Assembly: GCF_947179165.1 (NCBI RefSeq)
Contig: NC_077237.1
Span: 11,584,735 to 11,648,734, forward strand
Length of the DNA stretch: 64,000 nt
Origin: Solanum dulcamara
Lineage: Eukaryota > Streptophyta > Magnoliopsida > Solanales > Solanaceae
Direction of reading: 5' to 3'
Shown: piece by piece, positions 1 through 10,962 of the stretch
Position numbering within the stretch: position 1 is the stretch's first letter
Layout of the letters: every line of letters begins with the position of its first letter
The notes under the pieces: generated by a model
Database searches by the model: none
Seen by the model: only the letters and a program-made list of their open reading frames with translations
What the model was told of the DNA's origin: nothing
Translations under genes and position numbers: made by a program

Positions 1-1076
1 ATGTGTCATTTTGACACGTTGTGCTGACTTGGCACATTACGTGTGTTGCACCCATTTTAAGCGCTTGAAAAATGTTTTTTCCTTTAAAAATATTTTTTTA
101 TTATCTTTTTTGTTGTTGTTGTTGTTCTTCTTCATTTCTGTCATCATTTCTTCTTCATTTCTGTCATCATTTCTTCTTCTTTTTCTTCTTCATTTCTTTT
201 TCCTCTTCATTGTGTGTTCTTCTTTTACAAATTCCTTTTACAAAACACAATCTTTCTCCATTTTCTTCAACATTCATTTGCCCAAAAATCATAAATTTCT
301 CTCCCCCAATCTCTCCAGACGATTCAAGAATCGTTGATAGACTTGTTCACATATTCACTAAGCTTCTTGATTCATCAAAAAAATAAGAATTTGATGAGTT
401 GGGTTCAAAGATTACTACTTGTATTGTTGAAGTTGTTCTTAGAAATCTGAGAAATTGGAAAATAACCCATTTGTTTTTTATTGAATTTCGAATTTTGTTG
501 TGGATTCGTTAAGGTTTGAATTCTTTAACAATTTCAAAGAAAATAATTTTAGATTTGTATTAATCTTGCCGGAAAAAATGAAGGTTCGTCGGATTTTTTT
601 ATCCAATTTGATTTATATTTTTGTTTGTCATTATAGCTCCATTTTTTCCTCTTTAGATGATATGGATAGTGTTAGGTGGGTGTTGGAGGAGAAGAAGATT
701 TGGTGGGGTTGGAATGGGTAGGGTTGGAGAAGATGACGGCGGAGTGGGTGGGTTAATAGTTGTTAATTTTTATTTTTAAAAAAAATTATTATTTGGATAA
801 AAAAAATGTCACGTGTTATCAAATTATTGATCATTTTTCTATTCAAAAATCATTATTTGATAATTATTTTTGATATATATATATGCCACATTTCTTTATT
901 TAATTTGATATTTTTGACACGTCAGGCGAGTGCACTACACACACTTAATATATTTTGGTGATTGTCAAAATAACACATCAGAGCCTTACTTAGGTGTCTA
1001 AAATGAACAAAGCCTAGTTGAGGTGTCTAAGTGAAAGTTGGTGCCAACTTTAGAGGGTCACCGATGGGTTTTGCCA
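1..1076. mobile_element. MULE-like non-autonomous element (Pack-MULE candidate), left end outside window
   Basis: The right end (about 905-1076) is a long terminal sequence; its reverse complement contains a TGTG.CATTTTGACA-like stretch that matches the first bases of the window in inverted orientation. This suggests terminal inverted repeats more than 100 bases long, with most of the left one off the window. A second copy of the same right end lies at 15212-15355. The interior is CT-rich and resembles a plant gene leader, but no protein family was recognised in it. Long inverted ends with foreign-looking interior are typical of MULEs; the 9-base target duplication cannot be checked here. Confidence 0.4.
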
Positions 1077-1294
1077 ATTATAATTCATAGCAATAATTTG
1101 AGGGAAAAAAGTGAGCGAAATCAAGCAAGATAAAGAAGAAAGATGAGCGAGATTGAGAGAGTAGAGAGAAGCAAGTATGTTGTATATCAAATAAAATTTG
1201 TATTTTGATTGAAACTAAGATATACAAATCACATATACATAATTTTCTCTTTCTTTCAAATCTCACTCGCATCTCTCCTTGCTCTCCTAAAAGA
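1077..1294. other. Gene-free spacer
   Basis: AT-rich DNA with several GAGCGAGAT-like words. No coding signal or recognised repeat beyond these words. Confidence 0.4.
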
Positions 1295-1553
1295 TTTCGA
1301 AATTTATTAATTTGATTTATCAGTTATTTATTTATAAATATGTCAAATCGTTATAAAATCATTGAAATATTAGCTTATTAGTTATCGATTATTAATTATT
1401 ATCTATTTGACTGTTAAGATTTGATAAGAAAAAAATATTGAAAATCACTTAGAATCAAGGTAACAAACCAAATAAAACATTCACATGAGTTGATAAATTG
1501 CGTATTGTTCAAAAGAAAATATAAAACATTGTATATTAATCAAGAGTTTGAGA
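1295..1553 (+). mobile_element. Partial hAT-like MITE, same family as the one at 26689
   Basis: It shares the family interior: repeated TTATCGGTTATCGATT-like words, then a segment containing TTGATAAATTGCGT and AAGAGTTTGAGACA. It is diverged, and its terminal inverted repeats and 8-base target duplication are not visible, so it is a decayed or truncated copy. The better copy at 26689-27248 fixes the family ends. Confidence 0.5.
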
Positions 1554-1589
1554 CACTAAAATATAGAGAGAGGCGAGCGAGATAATTTA

Positions 1590-1860
1590 TGTATCTCAGA
1601 TACATATGAACCACACTAGTTACATGTATATAGGATAGTAGATACATATACCTGGGATACCAGATACAGGAAAAGAGGTGAGAGGGAGAGGAGAGTAGAG
1701 AGCGAGATAGAAGAGAGGCAAGCGAGAGAGTCAGATACATATGAATCCATTTGGATGCAGTGTATCTATAACAAATTACACTTAATTTTGATTTCATATA
1801 TCTCAGATACATGTATGTAGACGTATCTGGACACGCCAAATACATGTATTTATAGTTCAA
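1590..1860. repeat. CAGATACATGTAT / GCGAGAGAG repeat cluster
   Basis: Irregular repeats of words such as TCAGATACAT and GATACATGTAT alternate with purine runs (GAGCGAGATAGAAGAG). Many are near-palindromic. No coding sequence is supported; the long reading frame on - here is simply the repeat translated. It is the first of three GATACAT-rich clusters in the first 4.3 kb. Confidence 0.5.
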
Positions 1861-2044
1861 AATCTGATAATATTCATAATATTATAAACTAGCGTGAATC
1901 TAAGTAATTAGCTCCTAAACTAATGGAACTTCTGTAAGTTACCTCAAAGGAAAAATTACCTAAATAAACAACTTATTTTATTATATTCTCTAAAATTCCC
2001 TACCATTTAAAAAAAATATAAAAATCTCTACTATTTTCCATTCT

Positions 2045-2212
2045 CTGATACATCATTTTACGTGATATATCAGTCGAATACATCACCTTACGTGATATAT
2101 CGATAGAATATATCATTTACGTGATGTATTAGGATGTCGGATACATTATTTTACGCGATGAATCGATCAGATACATCACGTAAAGTGATGTATCAAGACG
2201 TAGGTGATGTAT
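2045..2212. repeat. Tandem palindromic repeat, GATACATCAcgtaaaaTGATGTAT type
   Basis: About five imperfect units of roughly 33 bases, each built on GATACATCA..TTACGTGATGTAT and able to fold on itself. Units differ by several bases, so the array is old. No coding potential. Confidence 0.6.
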
Positions 2213-2215
2213 CCG

Positions 2216-4030
2216 AATTCCACCAAAAAGATAAAATTTTGGGTAAATTTTAAAAGAGTATAAATAGAATGTAATTGAGACGAATCACTATGAGATCTAG
2301 GTAAAATTTACGTATGTTAAACAAGTTTTGCAACATTTATATTTATTGGTCTAGACAGCAAATTTGAGCCCAACTTAAATGGAGATGTAAACAGCCCATT
2401 GACATTTCAGGCTGGGCTTTTAACATACAATATTAGAGAAATTGGCACTGACATATCAACTCGGCCCACTAATTGGCATAAAATAGCTCAACTTATTGGG
2501 ATTGGCACCCACATTTCATATTTAAAAAGTTGACATTTGGTAGCCAAATATCTCTAATCTTCTCCCCAAATCTCTCTCTCATTATATTGAATATCCTCAT
2601 AGTCGTTTAATCCAAAAAATGATAGCAGGATGAGAGGTTGGAATTTATCTTTTTCTTTTTCTTTTGTTGATTTTTACTTTTGGTTTTCTATGACCCAAGT
2701 TAAAAATGGTTACAATAATTTTTGAAAAGGATATATTTCAAGCGTGAAATTAGGAAAATAATTATCATAATCTCCAATTATCAAGTTGGTTTTGTTGGAT
2801 ATAACTATAAAATGACAACAAAAATAATTGAATCTTTGTTGCTAAATATATTTTTTGCCAAAAAATATGTCAATTTCAGTTGAAACTGTATATAGGTGTT
2901 GATATCCTTAAATATTGGATAGGATAGTCAGATTTTGAGTAGACAATTAAATTTTAGCCACTGTTTCAATTATAGTTTGAAATTAGTAATCACTTTTTAA
3001 TGCAAAATTAAATTTTGGACAAAATACACCTAGCTAAAGCACATAACAACTCCAACACATTGTACTGAAATTTAAAAAATTCTTAAAGTTTCAAACTCCA
3101 TAAACATTTCATGGAATCAACTTTTTTATTAATTCAAAGTTTAAGAATGATTCATGGAGTTCAAACTCCAAGAATTTTTCATAAAATTTAAAATAGGTAT
3201 TAATTACAAAATATTGACCAAAATTTAATTAGCGGTTCAAAAAGTGATTATTTGCACATTTAGTCATGCTTTAACTTATAACATCAATAGTTATCGGCCA
3301 AAGTTGTATATCTCTTTTTGTTTTAATTAGGTTTTTGATCTTCTTCTTTTTTTCGATTCTCCTAGCGTGAGTGTGGTCAAATTTTGAATTACTCTTCTCT
3401 TTGTTTCCAATCAAAATGTTAGAATAATAACTAAAGATGGAGTCAGAATTTTAATTTTATGCGTTCTGAATTTTCAAAGTGGTTATTTTTAGTATTAATA
3501 ATTATGTTCTAAAAAATTAAATAAAAGGTATTATATCGTTCAATGAGACTTTTGTTATTTACATAGCATCGTTACTTTTTCCCTTTTTGGTATCGGAGTT
3601 GTGGGACTATTGTATCAAAGATATAATTCTGAATGTTGTCATTACTTGCGCAATTCCTTTAACAGACGCGAGTAATTAGAGCAACAATGTAACCAATTAT
3701 ATAGATTTACAGAATTTACATTAGTGATTTGTTGTAGAATTGTAAACTTTCATACCAATAACAATTTATCCCAAAAAAATTCAAAAACTAAATCTGACTA
3801 CTTTAGAATTGACGCGAGACTTTTGCTATTTGCTTTGTCGTGTTTTTGTTTATTGAGGGGTTATTGATTGAAGTATCAAAGTTAGTCTATTGTTGTGGTG
3901 TATCAATTATGTCAACCATTCAAGTTCTGATACGACATTCTGAGATCGAAAACGTAGAGAATATTACATAGATTATGTAATTGATGATATTGTTATAAAA
4001 GACTATAAAACTTACGAGAATTTTATTGAT
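2216..4030. other. Gene-free AT-rich stretch
   Basis: No supported exon, RNA gene or clear transposon end. Reading frames are short and unlike known families. Around 3080-3200 the words CAAACTCCA and TTCATGGA recur in opposite orientation, perhaps a decayed foldback element. Confidence 0.4.
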
Positions 4031-4034
4031 GAGA

Positions 4035-4245
4035 TTGTATTGAAAAGGTATCATGATACATCATGTATTGAAAAGATGATGCATCATGTATCCAGAAGGT
4101 ATTATGAGTCATCATGTATCCAAAACATATTAATGATACATCATGTATCCAAAAGATATCATGATACATTTTGTATTTGTAATGTATACACCGTATATCT
4201 AAAAGGTATCATGATATACATCATGTATCAGTGTTGTAGGTTTGT
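4035..4245. repeat. Tandem repeat of GGTATCATGATACATCATGTATCC type
   Basis: Five or six imperfect units of about 28-32 bases, each containing ATGATACATCATGTATCC, a near-perfect palindrome, followed by AAAAGGTATC. It resembles the arrays at 1590 and 2045 in its GATACAT core. A reading frame crosses it only because unit length is often a multiple of three. Confidence 0.6.
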
Positions 4246-4439
4246 GTGTAGTTTGATCTTACAAGTATCTTGATGATTTTCTTTACTTTTATTTTTTCGA
4301 CACTTGTATTAATATCCTCTAATGCAGCCACCCTTGCATAATCAATTTTTTGTGTAAGAATCGATAATTAGAAAATTAGAAGATCATCATTAGACTGTGG
4401 ATTCAAGGGTATACCATAAGTAACCCTCTTGGGGTACTA

Positions 4440-4879
4440 GAATTCACTATTGTTAGAGAATCTATGAAAGCTGCCACAGATCATTAGAGATGAGAGAAGC
4501 GAGATTGAGATGATTTGAATATGTGCAGAGGAGGGAGGTCGACGCTTCAATTAGGAGGTGTGAGCAGTTAGATTTGGGAGTTATGCAGAGAGATAGGGGT
4601 AGACCAAAAAAGTATTGGGGAGAGGTAATTAGACAGGATATGACGCAACTCCATATCACTGAGGATATGACCTTAGATAGAAAGGAGTGGAGGTCGTGGA
4701 TTACTATAGAAGGCTAATAGGGGTAGAATGTTGTCTTGCCTTGTGACAATTTAGGGTTGGTCTTAGGTCTAGGCATGTGTTTTTAGTTGTGATGCTATTG
4801 CCTTTCGATTATCACATTATTTTGCTATCGTATTGTTCTTATTTTGTAAAATTTGCATCGCGTTTCGCTTTAGCCATTG

Positions 4880-4880
<1 letters not shown>
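4440..4880 (+). pseudogene. RTE-type LINE, 3' end of the polyprotein
   Basis: The frame at 4523-4717 contains RGRPKKYWGEVIRQDM and TEDMTLDRKEWRSWI, the conserved tail found after the reverse transcriptase in plant RTE-clade LINEs. Upstream, the same frame is broken by stops, and no reverse transcriptase domain is present, so this is a 5'-truncated dead copy, as is usual for LINEs. It runs into a 3' untranslated region, a TA microsatellite and a tail at 4989-5107. Confidence 0.7.

Positions 4881-4883
<3 letters not shown>

Positions 4884-4959
<76 letters not shown>
4884..4959. repeat. (TA)n microsatellite
   Basis: About 38 uninterrupted TA units. The alternating Ile-Tyr reading frame that crosses it is not a gene. 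Confidence 0.95.
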
Positions 4960-4961
<2 letters not shown>

Positions 4962-4979
4962 TTTCTTATTTGGGGCTGA

Positions 4980-5107
4980 TACTTTTGAGCTGAGGGTCTT
5001 TCGAAAAGAACTTTCTATCTCAATGAGGTAATGGTAAGATCTGCGTACATCCTACCTTCCCCACACCTCACTTGTGAAATTTTACTGAGTATGTTGTTGT
5101 TATTATT
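4980..5107 (+). mobile_element. LINE/SINE 3' tail of TS type
   Basis: It reads GAGCTGAGGGTCTTTCG, then GTAAGATCTGCGTACATCC, CCCCACACCTCACTTGTG and ends in GTTGTTGTTATT. This matches the 3' part of the tobacco TS-type SINE family, with its terminal TTG repeats. Here it follows an RTE LINE tail directly, so it may be the 3' end of that LINE rather than a separate SINE. Confidence 0.6.
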
Positions 5108-6690
5108 TATGCTTAGAAAATAAGAATTGAAAGTAGATACACTTAACATGAATTAAAATCTTTAGCTGATATGGATAATCACAAAGAATGTCGAATTTTA
5201 AAAAAACTCTTATTTGAATTAGAATAAATTGAAAACAATTCGTGTTAAAAAAAATCAGATACAATTTTTAATTATGTGTGAAATATGAAATTAGATATAA
5301 TAATGTAAATTTATTATTAAAATAATAATGTAGCTGTTCAGAAGATATGTATGTTCATCAACTATAAATTACGAGTTATTCTTTCTTTTTTACCCTTTTT
5401 TCCCTCGATTTCTCTTCTCTCTCTCTCTCTCAAATAACAAAATATTACTCCTTTTGTTTTCTTTTAGTTGTTATGTTGTACTTTTTAAAAGTTAATTTAA
5501 CTAAATTTCAAAGTTAAATTAGATCACATTAATTCAATATTTTAAAACAAAAATTTTACTGTTAAAAAACTATACAAAAAATACTATAAATTGTAACTTT
5601 TTTTTCAAATCAAGATGATCAAAAAATACATCTTAAAATGCTATAATCAAAATTTATTTTATTTGACTCTCAAAAACAAAACTACAACTACTAAAAAAAA
5701 CAAAGAGAGTACTAAAATAAAACAAAAGACAAGTTATATTTCTTTACGCAACTTCAAATGATTTCGTAAATTGTAGGACGTGACACAATAAAGATGAAGA
5801 CAACAATAAAACAACACTTCATTAATAATTCAATTAATTAAGATGAGTATGATTTCTTCATTGACATTAAACAATTATCAGATATTTTAATTTTGTGCAT
5901 TGTTGGCATGCTTTGATTTCTTCTACTATTCCATGCATGCATTAATAAGCTAAAATAATTCATGATTGATTGATTAATTAATTAATAATTAATGAATGAA
6001 GCGGTGCAAAATTAATTCCACTGATTGTTCGTCTAATTTCACAATTTTGTTTAATAAAGATGCTCTTAATTTTAGGTCATAGTTTGATCATGCAACATAT
6101 GGATACAATGAGTTAGTTATATTATCATGGTTTTATCCTAATTAGTACTCTTTCTATTCCATTTTAATAGATTGTCAATACGAATCGGTTCAATTTATTC
6201 GGACGTACTAATCTATGCAAGGATTGGCCTATCATTTTGATAGGCGTTCAATAGTGGCCCAATTCATTACTGTGTAGATTGCGTCAACCCACTTTCTTAA
6301 AAACATATATATATATATATTTATTATGTAATTTTACAAATTTAAAATTTTAATTTTAAAGTGTTAATATAAATATTAACAAAATAATGTTACATGGTGT
6401 TATGATTTGTAGCCAAAGTCTCAAATCCACAAAACAAAAAAAATAAAAATCGTAATAATACTTATTAAGTTTGACTACAGAAAATATTTGATAGTATGAT
6501 TTCAATATGAAATCACTGTCATGCAAATATTCTTGAATACAACTGAACAAGAAAAGAATTTTGTTAGACATAAAGCTTCTATGAAATTTAATAACTTTTG
6601 ATATGATACCACTCAAACCAAATAAATATATTAATATGCAAATTAGACACTTAATGAATAGCAATTCACCTAGATAAATAGAAATGCTAA
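5108..6690. other. Gene-free AT-rich stretch
   Basis: It contains a CTCTCTCTCT run near 5415 and ATTGATTGATTAATTAATTAA near 5965. The long minus-strand frame at 6356-6664 is AT-rich, hydrophobic by composition and unlike a known family. Nothing else is supported. Confidence 0.4.
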
Positions 6691-7800
6691 CCTATTTTTT
6701 GTAACGATCTGTTTCCATCGTTATGGATAGGCCAATGAGAAAGGATTTTGGGTCAGATTTCATTCTCTTCTAGATACTTCAAGTGATCGAACAATCATTA
6801 GAGTACTTAATGGATGTGCTTTATTCATGTAAAATCGTTTAAAGATTTTCTTAGTGTATGCAGATTGGTGGACAAAGACCCCGTCTGCTAAATGTTCAAT
6901 TTGCAGACCCAGACAAAATTTTGTCTTTCCAAGATCTTTTATCTCAAATTCTTTCTTTAGATATTCAATCCCCTTTGAACCTTTTCAAGGGTTTCAATGA
7001 GATTTATGTCATCAATATAAATGGTGTGTATAATAAACTCTGATTCTATTTTTTTAATAAAAACATATGAATAAATGACATTTTTTATATAACATTCATT
7101 TATCAAGTACTCACTAAGGCGATTATATCACATACGCCATGATTGTTTCAGACAATATAATGATCTTTGTAATTTGATTGAGTACATCTCTCGAGACTTA
7201 GTACATACTTCAAGTAATTTTAATCCTTCTATAGTTTTTATGCAAATTTCATTATCAAGTGAACCATAAAGGTAAGATGTAACTACATTCATTAGATGTA
7301 TTTCAAGATTTTTATGTACAGCTAAATTAATGAGATATCAAAAAATTATTCCATCCATAATAGGTGAATATGTTTCTTCATATTTGACCCCGGGTCTTTG
7401 AGAGAATCTTTGTGCAACAATGCGTGTCTTGTATCTTACAATTTCATTTCTCGTATTTCTATCTCACACAGAAACCCATTTATAGCCAACTGATTTTACA
7501 CCTTCAGGAGTTTGGACTACAGGTCTAAAAACCTCACGTTTAGTAAGTGGGCTTAATTCTGATTGAATTGCCTTTTGCCATTTTGGCTAATCACATCTAC
7601 GTCGACATTCTTCGACGGATTTAGGCTCAAGACTTTCACTATCTTGCATGAAATTAAGTGCAACATTATATGCAAAAACATTATCCATGGTAATTTTCGG
7701 GCGATCTAAATTTATCTCATCACCGGTAGAACTAATTTAAAGTTCTTCATTCACTTGAGTCTCCGGTTCACTGATTTCTTCAGGAATATCAGAGTTACTC
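6691..7800 (-). pseudogene. Copia element A: decayed reverse transcriptase region, 3'-truncated
   Basis: On the minus strand near 7035-6990 the frame reads YIDDINLIET, a degraded form of the YVDD active site of Ty1-copia reverse transcriptase. It is followed near 6910-6850 by a GLQIEHLADGVFVHQSAY-type stretch. Stops and shifts interrupt the frame repeatedly. Homology fades near 6690, before any complete RNase H domain, and no second LTR was found downstream, so the element is truncated at its 3' end. Confidence 0.7.
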
Positions 7801-9100
7801 AATTCTTGACCTTCTTCAGAAGGTTTTTTGTAGTATCATCTTTATTATTTCTCACACTTCTATTTCTAGGATTTTTATCCTTTGAACCCAATAGTCTACC
7901 ATTCTTCAGGCGTGTTTGGGATTTAGAAGTTATGATACTAGTAGATGATCCTTTAGGGACATCAATTCGGATAGGCGCATTCATTGCAGGGATATGTGAC
8001 TTAGTTATCCGTTTCAGATCAGTAAATGCATCTAACATTTGATTTGCTATTTTCTGTAAATGGATGATCTTCTGAACAGCCTGCTTTCATGTGAGGGTAC
8101 GTGGATCAAAATGAGATAGTGATGAAATTTTTCACGCATTTTTTTTTCTCTTTTGGGTTCTTTTTTCTCTCTCCCTAATTACAGAAAAGTTGTTTCATCA
8201 AATTGAAAATCTATAAATCGAAGCAGTAAATAAGTCTTCTGTCAACGGTTCATGGTAGCGAATTATGAAGGGTGAGTCAAACCCAACATATATGCCCAAC
8301 CTTCATTGAGAGCCCATCTTTGTACGTTGTATGGTGCTACAGGTACGTATCCGCATAACCAAAAATTCATAGATGGCTATATTTGGTTCATGACCAAATA
8401 CTAATTGTGACGGAGAGTATTTATTATAATTTGTCGGTCTGAGACGTACAAGTGCTGCTGCATGTAAGATAGCATGACCTCAAACAGTAATTGACAATTT
8501 TGTTTTCATAAGTTGAGGTCTTGCTATCAATTGTAAGCGCTTAATAAATGATTATGTAAGGCCATTTTGAGTACGAACATGAACAACATGATGTTCAATT
8601 TTTATCCCAATTGATAAGCAATAATCATCAAAAGCTTGAGATATAAATTCTCCAGCATTATCAAGGCGAATAGCTTTAATTGGATAATCTAGAAATTTGG
8701 CCCTTAATCTTATTATTTGTGCTAATAACTTCGCAGACGCTAGGTTGCGAGATGATAAGATGTACACATGAGACCATCTTGATGATGCATCTATTAGGAT
8801 CATAAAATATCTAAACAATCTACTAGGTGGATGAATAGGTCCACATATATCCCCATTTATACGCTCTAAAAAGCAGAAGATTCGATGTCAACCTTCAGGG
8901 TTGATGGTCTCGCAATTAATTTGCCTTGATAACAAGCAGCACATGAAAATTCATCATTCGTAAGAATCTTCAGGTTCTTTAACGGATGTCCATTTGAATT
9001 TTCAAGAATTCGTCTCATCATTATTAATCCAGAATGACCTATTCGATCATACCATAACACAAATATATTTAGATCAGTAAACTTCTAATTTACGATCAAA
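7801..9100 (-). pseudogene. Copia element A: pre-integrase and integrase core
   Basis: Frame 9060-8866 is the GAG-pre-integrase zinc-binding region, with DRIGHSG and CAACYQGK giving the His and Cys ligands. Frame 8818-8552 is the integrase core, with catalytic aspartates in MILIDASSRW and IRLDNAGEF. The third, acidic residue would follow the break after QNGL. Further integrase-like sequence continues to about 8230 in broken frames. Reading frames on + over 7755-8042 are the antisense of this element. Confidence 0.8.
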
Positions 9101-9161
9101 TGTGTTTCAATTGCACTAATTTCTGCATAATATAGACTAGACAAAAAAGTTGGTAATTTTT

Positions 9162-9581
9162 TCAAAATATATTTTTGGCCTGAGACACTCTTGATATACC
9201 AAGGTATTCAATATTCTTTTCATTTAGTGTCTCAACATGATATCCATTTCTACGGATATCTTTAAAACTTAACAAGTTTTTTGGGAATTTAGAAGAAAAC
9301 AATGCATCTTCTATAACAATGTTTGTCCCCTTAGGTAGAAATATAGTAGCTCTTCTGGAGCCTTCAATCATTTTTAAATTACCAAAAATTGTAGTAACAT
9401 TTGCTTTTCTTCTAAGCAAGTAGGAAAAATATTTCTCGTCTTTAAAAATGACATAAGTCGTTCCACTATCAATTACACAAATATCCTCGTGATTAATTAT
9501 TGATCCAAACAAAATTTGAGGCATATTATTTTTTTTAAAAAAAAGAAATAAAGTAAATATTATAATTAAAACATGACTCAT
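9162..9581 (-). pseudogene. Copia element A: aspartic protease region
   Basis: A 139-codon open frame with the retroelement protease motif IDSGTT intact, followed by a region containing NLLSFKDIRRNGYHVET, typical of the segment between copia protease and integrase. In the living element this domain releases the capsid and enzymes from the polyprotein. Here it is cut off from gag and integrase by stops and shifts. Confidence 0.8.
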
Positions 9582-9789
9582 TATACAAATTTTATTTATT
9601 TACATGGATTAGAAAAATATAAACATATTATTTAGTACAGACAAGTTAAATTTTTTTTATTTAAATATTATCAGGCTTATCAATATTCATATTTCCTTCT
9701 GTAATTGAAGAAATAAGCTACATCCAAATGCATAGGCTCAATGTTGTCTTCAGAGATAAAGTTTCTCTCTGATTATTTTTTGCTCTCTT

Positions 9790-10643
9790 CAAAAATGCAT
9801 GATATAGCTGAACCAGACGTTTTGATGACCGGCTGGTCTGTTACCATTGCCCCATACCTCCATATCTATGACATATACTTTTTGATTTTTTCTTTGGTAT
9901 AGCTTCTTGCTTTTCACTCTTCTTTTTGTATTGCTGATCATTTTTCGGTGCCAGACGAGCATCATGATTATAATTTCTTCTTCGACCACGACCACGACCA
10001 CGACTAGGGTCATGACCTCTTTCTCGTTGGTTATAATTTGCCTGATTCACTTCAGGGAGTGACAAAGAACCAACGGACCGACTATCATGATTTTTCATTA
10101 ACAGTTCGTTATGTTGTTCAGCAATAAGAAGGTGAGAAAGTAATTCAGAATAATTTTTAAAACCCTTTTCGCGATATTGCTGCTGTAGGAGCATATTCGC
10201 GGGTGGAAATGTGTAGTATATTTTTTCAAGTTTGTCTTGCTCAGTGATTTCTTCTCAGCATAAATTTAACTGTGCTATAATTCTAAACAAGACAGAATTA
10301 TATCTAATTATATTTTTAAAATCCATTAATCTCAAATTAAGCCAATAATGACGTGACTGTGGAAGGATGACCAACTTCAGGTGGTCATATCTTTCTTTTA
10401 GAATCTTCCACAGTTTAAGAAAGTTTTTTAATGTGAGGTAATGTAATTTTAACCCCTCATCAAGATGGTGGCGGAGAAATATCATGGTTTTGACACGATC
10501 TTGACTAGATGCCTTATTGTCATCTTTGATGGTGTTTGCCAGACCCATCAATTCTCGGTGTATTTCGACATCTATTGCCCATGATGAATAGTTTTTTTAG
10601 ATATATCAAGAACAACAAATTCAAGTTTAGAGATATTAGACAT
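9790..10643 (-). pseudogene. Copia element A: gag
   Basis: It begins MSNISKLEFVVLDIS at 10643, shifts frame within about 15 codons, then continues through the frames at 10551-10255 and 10194-9841. Recognisable parts are LMGLANTIKDDNKASS, FLRHHLDEGLK and an Arg/Gly-rich stretch (RGRGRGRRRN) before KKKSKSICHRYG, the start of the zinc knuckle. This is the UBN2-type gag of Ty1-copia elements. At least three frame breaks make it inactive. Confidence 0.8.
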
Positions 10644-10721
10644 TTTAAGAAAAATAAAATTCTTACCATTTTGTTACCTGTTTAAAATAGCTCAAAGTGA
10701 TGAAGTCTCGTGCTGATAACG

Positions 10722-10962
10722 TGTTATAAAGTAATTACATTAAAAAAGTAAGCAAGGCAGAAAGTAAATTAATAATAAGAAGAGAGGAGGAAGACAAATT
10801 TAGAACTGTATTTGTATTGATATTTTCTGCGGTCTTTCATTCTCTGCATTGCCTTATTTATAGGCAAATTGAGGGATGATAAGATGAGACAATTAATAGT
10901 GATAGAATTTGATAATGAGCAATTACAAATGGTGAACATCCACCATTATTTATTTAATAACA
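10722..10962 (-). repeat. Copia element A: 5' LTR
   Basis: Read on the minus strand it starts TGTTATTAAAT and ends TTTATAACA, so it has TG..CA ends within a short inverted repeat (TGTTAT/ATAACA). A TATA-like CCTATAAATAAGG lies in its middle, as expected for an LTR promoter. It lies directly upstream of gag, and the next internal bases (CGTTATCAGCACGAG) would hold the primer site. Length is 241 bases. No matching 3' LTR was seen. Confidence 0.7.

Noticed and set aside
11..386. Two overlapping Phe/Ser/Leu-rich reading frames
   Set aside because: They translate a TTC/TTT-rich leader-like run in two frames; low complexity and no family resemblance.
4035..4245. CRISPR-like look of regular repeats
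   Set aside because: Units are imperfect, palindromic and without unique spacers, in a plant nuclear context.
4777..5031. 84-codon frame with an Ile-Tyr repeat
   Set aside because: It is the TA microsatellite and LINE tail in translation.
7755..8042. Overlapping plus and minus frames of 95 and 79 codons
   Set aside because: Both lie in the decayed pol region of copia element A; the plus frame is antisense.
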